Positions 56,881 through 64,000 of a stretch of 64,000 bases of DNA are shown here, in pieces; the stretch's first letter is position 1; the number at the start of each line of letters is the position of its first letter. Origin of the DNA: Manihot esculenta (Eukaryota > Streptophyta > Magnoliopsida > Malpighiales > Euphorbiaceae). Made by a program: the position numbers and the translations under genes. The notes under the pieces are model-generated. The model was not told the origin of the DNA. It made no database searches and worked only from the letters and a program-made list of their open reading frames with translations. Location of the stretch: assembly GCF_001659605.2 (NCBI RefSeq), contig NC_035174.2, positions 23,820,027-23,884,026 of the forward strand, read 5' to 3'.

Positions 56881-58813
56881 TGTAACAGCCCGCTTACCGG
56901 ACCGCCACTGGCACTAGGATCCAGATCGGCATAAGGCCGCCGGGACCCGTAGTAAGCCTATTGTAAACTCTGTGTATCTGATAAAGCCCATACATGATCA
57001 TACTTAAGCTTAAAACTCTTACTCTCTTCTTATTTTCTTTTTTTTTTTCTTTTTGCTTTTCTAATCTTGTCTACACTAAGCTTGGACTATGCATGCCCTG
57101 TCTGTATGCACTCAGAGAGTGATACCTGCTGTGGTACCATACAGTAACTACAGAGATAGCAACCCCTCACTAGAGTCCTCATCAATGCTCTAGATGGGTT
57201 ATACTACCATGCTCCAAGCCTAGCTCTCATCATAATGACATCCTCTCATCCATAAACTCAAACATAAAACATAGACATAAAATGATCATGTGCAAAGGGA
57301 TAAACATACACTAGGGCCAAGCACAGTTCTATAACTCAGTACATAACTTGCTATTACATCATTTCTATATATATTACATAAACTCTATACTGTACATCAT
57401 GTCCACTTTCTATACTATTACATATGCTTTTACCCTTGCTTTCTCTTTCTATTTCTCTTTTCTGAGGCCCTGAAAACATGGGGTTAGGGAGAGGGATGAG
57501 CTACTAGAGCCCAGTGAGTGGAAACCATAAACACATTTAAAACATGCTATCATGACATGCGTCACAGCACAAACATTTCACAACTCGGATTGGACATGAC
57601 CCCAAAACTCCCTCTGTCGGTGCCCGGCCCCCAAAGGAGCTCACACAGGTCTTTCACTAATCTACTCATGGTGCCCGACCCTAGAAGGGCTCTCACAGGA
57701 CTTATCCAAGTAAAATGCCCGGCCCCAAAGGAGCTCTCACAGGACTCACAATAATGACAGACTTATGGGCTATTGGAGTCGCCTCGGTCCAATCCACATA
57801 GACAAATAATAATGCAATGCATCATCTTCGTGTATACTCGTGCAATGCAAAGCCTCCTACATATCATGGCATTAATGATGCGTGAATCATGCTAAAACAT
57901 TCTTTAACTTAAAAACAAAGTTCTGTTCCACTCACCTCTGTCAACTGCTGAGCAGTCTCTGTAACTCTAACTCTGTGGGCCTTCTGGGTTCCTCGGGTCC
58001 GCACCTACACAGGTGGACTCAAATGAGGACCAAACTCACTTATACACAACGCTGAATATCTCCCCAAAACCCCTCTAAAACATCATAAGCATGCATGGAA
58101 AAATGGGCAAACGAAGGCTGGACAGGGCACCTTCGGCGGCACTTTCGGCGGCCGAAACCCCCCTCCAGAGACGAAACTCATGCATGTTCGGCGGCACTTT
58201 CGGCGGCCGAAGGTCTCGTCCAGAGACGAAACTCACACACTTTCGGCGGCCGAACTTCCTCTTTCGGCGGCCGAAAGTCCTTTTCTAAACCGAAATCCTA
58301 GCTTTCGGGGGCAGGCTTTGGCAGCCGAAACTGCCTCCACAAGGGGTTCGGCGGCCGAACCTGGATTCTCCAGAAAGGCAGAATCCGAGCACAACTCATG
58401 CTCTCAGCCTCCAAAAACCTATAAAACACCCATAACATGCATACCAACACTTTTTAACTAGCACATAACATATCTCATGCATATAGGGGCCTATAAACTA
58501 GCTCAAACCCCATAAGCAACTTCAAAACTCATCAAAGCTCATATGATCAACATATGCTTAAACTCATGGTTACACCCCAAAACATGCTATAAAACTCTCT
58601 AAAAACTCTTAAAACATACTTTAACCATAAGGGGAGGTGAGGATCCATGCTTACCTCTTGAAGAACTAGAGGATTGATGGTCCAAGCTTGGAGATGGGTG
58701 TAAAACTCAATCAAAGTCTCCAAGTGCTCACTTCGCTTCCTTTTGCTTAAAACTCTAAAACAAAGCTCAAAACATGTTAAAACATGCAAGATTTGAGGAA
58801 AACATGAAAAATC
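56881..58813 (-). repeat. T5 3' LTR, truncated
   Basis: It corresponds to the 5' LTR from its left edge up to the AAAATCCT segment. The U3 start, including the TATA-like region and upstream array, is missing. It has one 55-bp palindrome-module unit more than the 5' LTR (about 58156-58210) and one AACCTTGCTTCGGCAGCCG segment fewer. Confidence 0.9.
57615..57745. repeat. Minisatellite in T5 LTR
   Basis: Three units contain GTGCCCGGCCCCAAAGGAGC and then CTCACAGGACT, with variable spacing. A second copy lies at about 61178-61305 in the other LTR. The position matches the hairpin arrays of the other Tekay LTRs, but pairing is weaker. Confidence 0.75.
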
Positions 58814-58816
58814 CTG

Positions 58817-60154
58817 TAATCCCAAAGCGACAAACTCCTCTGTGCGCTTTACCGCACCTACTGCATACTGGAACCTCTGAACCTGAACTCATGCCACTGC
58901 CCAATCCCAGACCTGCTTTAATCTTATTCCAGAACTTATTCTTCCTCGACTTCTGAGTGGAACCACTCCACTTCTTCCCACTGGAAGCTGCTGCACCCTG
59001 TGAAGAGGGATCTGATTTCCCCTTGCCTGGGGTCTTAGGACCTGAGGACTGTGCCGTCTGCTGTTTCACTGTACCCTGTATAATGGCACTAGCCTCCATC
59101 CTTCGTGCTAAATCCACCACGGTGTGGAAACTCTCCCTCTCGGCTGCATGGATCAAGGAGGAATACCTGGAATGAAGTTTCATAACATACCTCCTGGCCT
59201 TTTTCTGTTCAGTATCATAGGCTTGTCCTGCATACCGCAGCAACTCTAGAAACCTGTTAGTAAACTCATCTATACTCATATCCTCTGTCTGCTTAAGCTG
59301 CTCAAACTCTCTCTCGAGCTATCTGGAAACGCCCAACCGGCAAACTCGTTTGCAAACTCCTCCCATGACATGTTATCCACTCTAGGGTCCACATAATCAC
59401 TAAACCATTCCTTTGCCTTCTTGCATTTTAAAGTGAACCCTGCCATCTGAATGGCTCTGGTATCATCTGCCCCTAGCTCATCTGCTATCATCTTTACTGC
59501 TTTAATGTACTCAAACGGATCATCTCCAGTTTGGTACTTAGGAGCATCTAGCTTTAGGTAGTCAGTCATCTTTACCCTGCTCCTCTCAGATGGGCCAGGT
59601 TGAGGTGTTAGGATAACTGGGGCTTCTGGTTCTACCACTGGTGGTGGTGGTGGAGGTGGTGCAGAACTCTCTGGTATAGGGTGTGCTGGACTGGGGTAAA
59701 AAGGTGAGGGTGGATACATGGGATATGGTGGATATGGTGGGTAATAAGGTGGATAAGGCATATATGTGGGATATGGGTGAAAACTAGGATACTCCGATGT
59801 GCCTCCCATCGAATATCCTGGGCCCTGTGGGTAGGGCTGATAGTGGGGTGGATAACCATACCCCGAGGCCTGACCGCCTCCCTGTGATGATCCCACATCC
59901 TCCTCTGTAGTGCCAACACCTAACCCTCCATCCCTTCTTGAATCCACATCCATCTCTTCCCTTGTATCACTAGATCTTCTTCTCTGTTCTGTTTCCCTCC
60001 TGCCTTCATCAAAAGACCTTCGAGGGTCCCTTGATGATCTTTCTCTGCCTGCCCTTTGGGACATAGCTCTTGGTAAAGCAGGGGATGCCCTTCCATGCCC
60101 TCATTCTCGGGCAGAGCTCCAGTCAATCTAGCGGATCGACGGGTTCCTCTCATC
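58817..60154 (-). pseudogene. T5 gag remnant
   Basis: The ATG at 60154 ([10 protein letters not shown]) is preceded by a TTTTCAG acceptor-like site. A missing C near 60085 shifts the frame before the [10 protein letters not shown] region. A 13-bp deletion near 59316 shifts it again after [10 protein letters not shown]. The gag domain and first zinc knuckle (CSRCGKAHRGVC about 58860) are readable. The frame then runs into LTR sequence at the deletion junction. Gag could have served as packaging protein, but this copy is frameshifted. Confidence 0.92.
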
Positions 60155-60424
60155 TTAGCTTCTGAAAACATAACATAAACTTAAACTTTAGCATCACATG
60201 ATCCACGTAAAAACACGAACCCGCAACTCATAGCATAACATATCATAAAAATGCACATGCATAAGATCATGGCATTACACATCATCAAGACAGGACTCAA
60301 CATCCTATCCTAGTGGACATGATCTTTCCTATTGTGCTTGCCCTCTAAAACAACCTCTTTCCGATGTGAGATATCTCTAATCCCTGAGCATCTTAGCTCA
60401 GCACACCGTACTCTAGAGGCCCTA

Positions 60425-60437
60425 GGCTCTGATACCA
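60425..60437 (-). other. T5 primer-binding site (tRNA-iMet)
   Basis: The minus strand reads TGGTATCAGAGCC, three bases from the LTR edge at 60441. Confidence 0.9.
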
Positions 60438-60440
60438 ATC

Positions 60441-62711
60441 TGTAACAGCCCGCTTATCGGACCGCCACTGGCACTAGGATCCAGATCGACTTAAGACCGC
60501 CGGGACCCGTAGTAAGCCTATTGTAAACTCTGTGTATCTGATAAAGCCCATACATGATCATACTTAAGCTTAAAACTCTTACTCTCTTCTTATTTTCTTT
60601 TTTTTTTCTTTTTGCTTTTCTAATCTTGTCTACACTAAGCTTGGACTATGCATGCCCTGTCTGTATGCACTCAGAGAGTGATACCTGCTGTGGTACCATA
60701 CAGTAACTACAGAGATAGCAACCCCTCACTAGAGTCCTCATCAATGCTCTAGATGGGTTATACTACCATGCTCCAAGCCTAGCTCTCATCATAATGACAT
60801 CCTCTCATCCATAAACTCAAACATAAAACATAGACATAAAATGATCATGTGCAAAGGGATAAACATACACTAGGGCCAAGCACAGTTCTATAACTCAGTA
60901 CATAACTTGCTATTACATCATTTCTATATATATTACATAAACTCTGTACTGTACATCATGTCCACTTTCTATGCTATTACATATGCTTTTACCCTTGCTT
61001 TCTCTTTCTCTTTCTCTTCTCTGAGGCCCTGAAAACATGGGGTTAGGGAGAGGGATGAGCTACTAGAGCCCAGTGAGCGGAAACCATAAACACATTTAAA
61101 ACATGCTATCATGACATGCGTCACAGCACAAACATTTCACAACTCGGATTGGACATGACCCCAAAACTCCCTCTGTCGGTGCCCAGCCCCCAAAGGAGCT
61201 CACACAGGTCTTTCACTAATCTACTCATGGTGCCCGACCCTAGAAGGGCTCTCACAGGACTTATCCAAGTAAAATGCCCGGCCCCAAAGGAGCTCTCACA
61301 GGACTCACAATAATGACAGAATTATGGGCTATTGGAGTCGCCTCGGTCCAATCCACATAGACAAATAATAATGCAATGCATCATCTTCGTGTATACTCGT
61401 GCAATGCAAAGCCTCCTACATATCATGGCATTAATGATGCGTGAATCATGCTAAAACATTCTTTAACTTAAAAACAAAGTTCTGTTCCACTCACCTCTGT
61501 CAACTGCTAAGCAGTCTCTGTAACTCTAACTCTGTGGGCCTTCTGGGTTCCTCGAGTCCGCACCTACACAGGTGGACTCAAATGAGGACCAAACTCACTT
61601 ATACACAACGCTGAATATCTCCCCAAAACTCCTCTAAAACATCATAAGCATGCATGGAAAAATGGGCAAACGAAGGCTGGACAGGGCACCTTCGGCGGCA
61701 CTTTCGGCGGCCGAAGGTCTCGTCCAGAGACGAAACTCACACACTTTCGGCGGCCGAACTTCCTCTTTCGGCGGCCGAAAGTCCTTTTCTAAACCGAAAG
61801 CCTAGCTTTCGGGGGCAGGCTTTGGCAGTCGAAACTGCCTCCACAAGGGGTTCGGCGGCCGAACCTTGCTTCGGCAGCCGAACCTGGATTCTCCAGAAAG
61901 GCAGAATCCGAGCACAACTCATGCTCTCAGCCTCCAAAAACCTATAAAACACCCATAACATGCATACCAACACTTTTTAACTAGCACATAACATATCTCA
62001 TGCATATAGGGGCCTATAAACTAGCTCAAAGCCCATAAGAAACTTCAAAACTCATCAAAGCTCATATGATCAACATATGCTCAAACTCATGGTTACACCC
62101 CAAAACATGCTATAAAACTCTCTAAAAACTCTTAAAACATACTTTAACCATAAGGGGAGGTGAGGATCCATGCTTACCTCTTGAAGAACTAGAGGATTGA
62201 TGGTCCAAGCTTGGAGATGGGTGTAAAACTCAATCAAAGTCTCCAAGTGCTCACTTTGCTTCCTTTTGCTCAAAACTCTAAAACAAAGCTCAAAACATGT
62301 TAAAACATGCAAGATTTGAGGAAAACATGAAAAATCCTACCAAGGAGAGCTTGAACCTACCGTTGACCTAAAAACAGAGTGTTTTACACCCAAGTCTCGG
62401 GCGAAGGGGCTTTTGTAGTGGCCAACCGCCTCTCCTTCGGCGGCCTAACGTGCATGCGAAACCATGCAACTTTTGGCGGCCGAACTTCACCTTCGGCGGC
62501 CGAACCTGGCTTTTGTCCCCTTGGTCTTTTCATTTCAAAACTCAATTTTCTTAACTCAAAAACATGAAAACATGATAAAACATTTTAAAAACACCTTAAA
62601 AACCTTTCTTATACCCTTAGGGCAAGCTCCGACATCCTCGAATCCCGGATTCCAACGGAAAAGCCGCCGGAACGTAGGAATTCTGATACCGGGGTCTAGC
62701 CGGGTATTACA
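60441..62711 (-). repeat. T5 5' LTR (Tekay)
   Basis: A 2.27-kb LTR, TGTAACAGCCCGC to GGGTATTACA on the plus strand. Palindrome arrays lie at 61690-61890 and 62430-62505. The TATA position near 62410 reads CTACAAAAG, a weakened box. Against the truncated LTR I see roughly 20 substitutions in 1.9 kb plus the repeat-unit changes. Confidence 0.92.
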
Positions 62712-62716
62712 TATCT

Positions 62717-63025
62717 GGTCCTGAAAGTTGTCTTAGGCACATCTGCCTCTCTGTCTCTCAACTGATGATACCCGGATCTCAGATCTATTTTAGAGAAACA
62801 ACCTGCTCCAGCTAGCTGGTCGAATAGATCATCAATCCTAGGTAAAGGATATCTATTCTTGGTAGTGACCTTGTTTAACTATCTGTAGTCAATACAAAGT
62901 CTGAGGGATCCATCCTTCTTTTTGACAAAAAGCACTGGAGCACCCCAAGGTGAGGTACTAGGGCGGATGAAACCCTTATCTACCAAATCCTGTAACTGAT
63001 CTTTCAACTCTTTTAACTCTGCTGG
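62717..63025 (-). pseudogene. T3 pol, RT N-terminal part
   Basis: Between T5 and T6 the minus strand encodes the start of [37 protein letters not shown], and [19 protein letters not shown]-to-TAG stop lies near 62879 (DYR-stop-LNK). The frame joins 56880 in order once T5 is ignored. GCTGG at 63021-63025 is the left flank of T6. Confidence 0.9.
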
Positions 63026-64000
63026 TGTAACGACCCCGAAATGGACCGTCACTGGCGCTAGGATTCAGGTCGGCTTAAGGCCGCCAGAGCCCGTAGCAAG
63101 CCTGTTATACTCTCTGTGTACCTGTAAATCTCATACATGATCATACATTTTTTGTGAAAAATAAAAACTCTTTTTATTCTGTACCAGGGCTTAACCTGTG
63201 CATGCACTATCGCTGTACTCAGTACTCTGTACCCCTGACTAGAGCTTGCTCTAGATGGGTGGTTTCATACCTGTTAAGCCTGGTTTTTCACATACTCTGT
63301 AAAACATATACATAAACACAGATCATGTACATAACAAAAGATTTACAACACTAACTAAGTCAAGCACAATTCTAACTTTTTATACAACTGTACATCTCTT
63401 TAAAATTACATGTCCACTCTAAGCTATTACAAGTCTCTTCTCTCTTCCTGTACTCTGCTGGACTTCCCCTGTACACTGTACAATGAACCTGCAAGACTGG
63501 GGTTAAGGGAGTGGGATGAGCTCTATAGCCCAGTGAGTAGAACAGTAAAACAATTCAGTAAAATATGATATGATGGAATGCATCATAACACAGACAATCC
63601 ACATCAAGAGTAAACCTGTCACCACATAGTCCCAGTAAACCGTGCCAGGCCGTAGACTGGGGTCCTGGTCTTCCTATCCCATATATGTATATGTGTATAT
63701 AACACCTGTACTTACCATTTACCAAGCATAGACTGTTTGCCTATACCCGCCAGGCCGTAGAATGGGGTCCTGGACATCCTGTACCTGCTAGGCCGTAGAA
63801 TGGGGTCCTGGACTTCCTGTCTGGAACTACTGGATCATTCAGCATTTACCCACACCAACAATATAGTTATGCAATGCAACATCTTTGTGAGTTCTAATGC
63901 AATCAACCTATTGCATAAACATGATGCATGAAAGATGCCAAAAGCAGTTAATGTCTCAATTAAAACGAGTAATAAGTTTAGTTCCACTCACCTCTGGCTG
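63026..64000 (-). repeat. T6 LTR, partial (Tekay)
   Basis: A minus-strand LTR beginning TGTAACGACCCC within T3 RT and running off the window. It is the same subfamily as the T3 LTR. It contains a minisatellite with CCAGGCCGTAG and TCCTGG arms (about 63640-63810), the acceptor-like site near 63490 and the GTGAGT donor complement near 63989. Confidence 0.88.

Larger units (their letters stand above)
56881..62711 (-). mobile_element. T5: gag-only Tekay deletion derivative
   Basis: A minus-strand element of 5831 bp flanked by TATCT (56876-56880 and 62712-62716). It retains a full 5' LTR (60441-62711), primer site and gag up to the first zinc knuckle. It then jumps directly into the 3' LTR near 58813, losing all of pol and the first few hundred bases of that LTR. 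Confidence 0.95.
42424..64000 (-). mobile_element. T3: Tekay broken by three later insertions
   Basis: A minus-strand Tekay inserted in the A3 leader (left flank TCTTT, 42419-42423). Its own sequence lies at 42424-46215, 55940-56880 and 62717-63025; T4, T5 and T6 occupy the gaps. Protein order is continuous across the gaps (chromodomain, integrase, RNase H, RT), which proves one original element. Protease, gag and the 5' LTR lie beyond the window. Confidence 0.93.

Noticed and set aside
63026..64000. T6 as the missing 5' LTR of T3
   Set aside because: It starts in the middle of T3 RT, in the same orientation as the T3 3' LTR, with protease and gag not yet reached. A new insertion is the simpler reading.

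Overview
The window is plant nuclear heterochromatin, almost certainly from an angiosperm. It is essentially wall-to-wall Ty3/gypsy LTR retrotransposons nested in one another; no host gene, rRNA, tRNA or CRISPR array was found. The plant call rests on two lineages: Athila (tRNA-Asp primer site, FMDD reverse transcriptase, DLGAS protease) and Tekay/Del chromoviruses (tRNA-iMet primer site, DPGAS protease, C-terminal chromodomain). A degraded Tat-like gag is also present. Nonsense mutations dominated by CAG-to-TAG also fit plant CHG methylation decay. The species cannot be named from the sequence.

Layout, with working names (A = Athila, T = Tekay). A0 (1-3962, +) is a shrunken Athila with gag/pol scraps and a complete 3' LTR. 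Positions 3963-7433 hold a Tat-like remnant: a plus-strand decayed reading frame, a 52-bp minisatellite and a minus-strand gag with a 564-bp internal duplication. T0 (7434-11521, -) is a Tekay 3' LTR plus the end of pol, cut by A1 (from 11522, -), an Athila without integrase. A1 is fused to the 5'-truncated Tekay T1 (+). The A1/T1 block was then tandemly duplicated (12590-20264 and 20265-27896). T1 runs on to its 3' LTR (30296-32413), which sits in the LTR of a third Athila, A2 (32414-34982, -). A2 is cut by A3 (+; LTR from 34983). A3's 5' LTR is split by T2 (36429-42035, -) and its leader is split by T3 (from 42424, -).

T3 pol has been hit three times. T4 (46216-55934, +) is a complete 9.7-kb Tekay with near-identical LTRs, a perfect 5-bp target duplication and an intact 1669-codon gag-pol. 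T5 (56881-62711, -) is an internally deleted gag-only derivative. T6 (63026 to the window edge, -) is seen only as an LTR start. Insertion order is A2, then A3, then T2 and T3, then T4, T5 and T6.

The most notable signals are these. (1) All Tekay LTRs share an ordered set of splice donors and acceptors after the TATA box, and an acceptor lies just before the gag ATG; splicing would remove the primer-binding site. (2) Fast-evolving repeats (GC-rich palindrome arrays and hairpin minisatellites) lie in the intervals that would be introns. (3) The palindromic module TTCGGCGGCCGAA is shared by unrelated Athila and Tekay LTRs and also lies in frame in an Athila polyprotein as an RPPN repeat. (4) There is a 7.6-kb tandem duplication, and one copy keeps an open 1002-codon protease-RT-RNase H frame without integrase.
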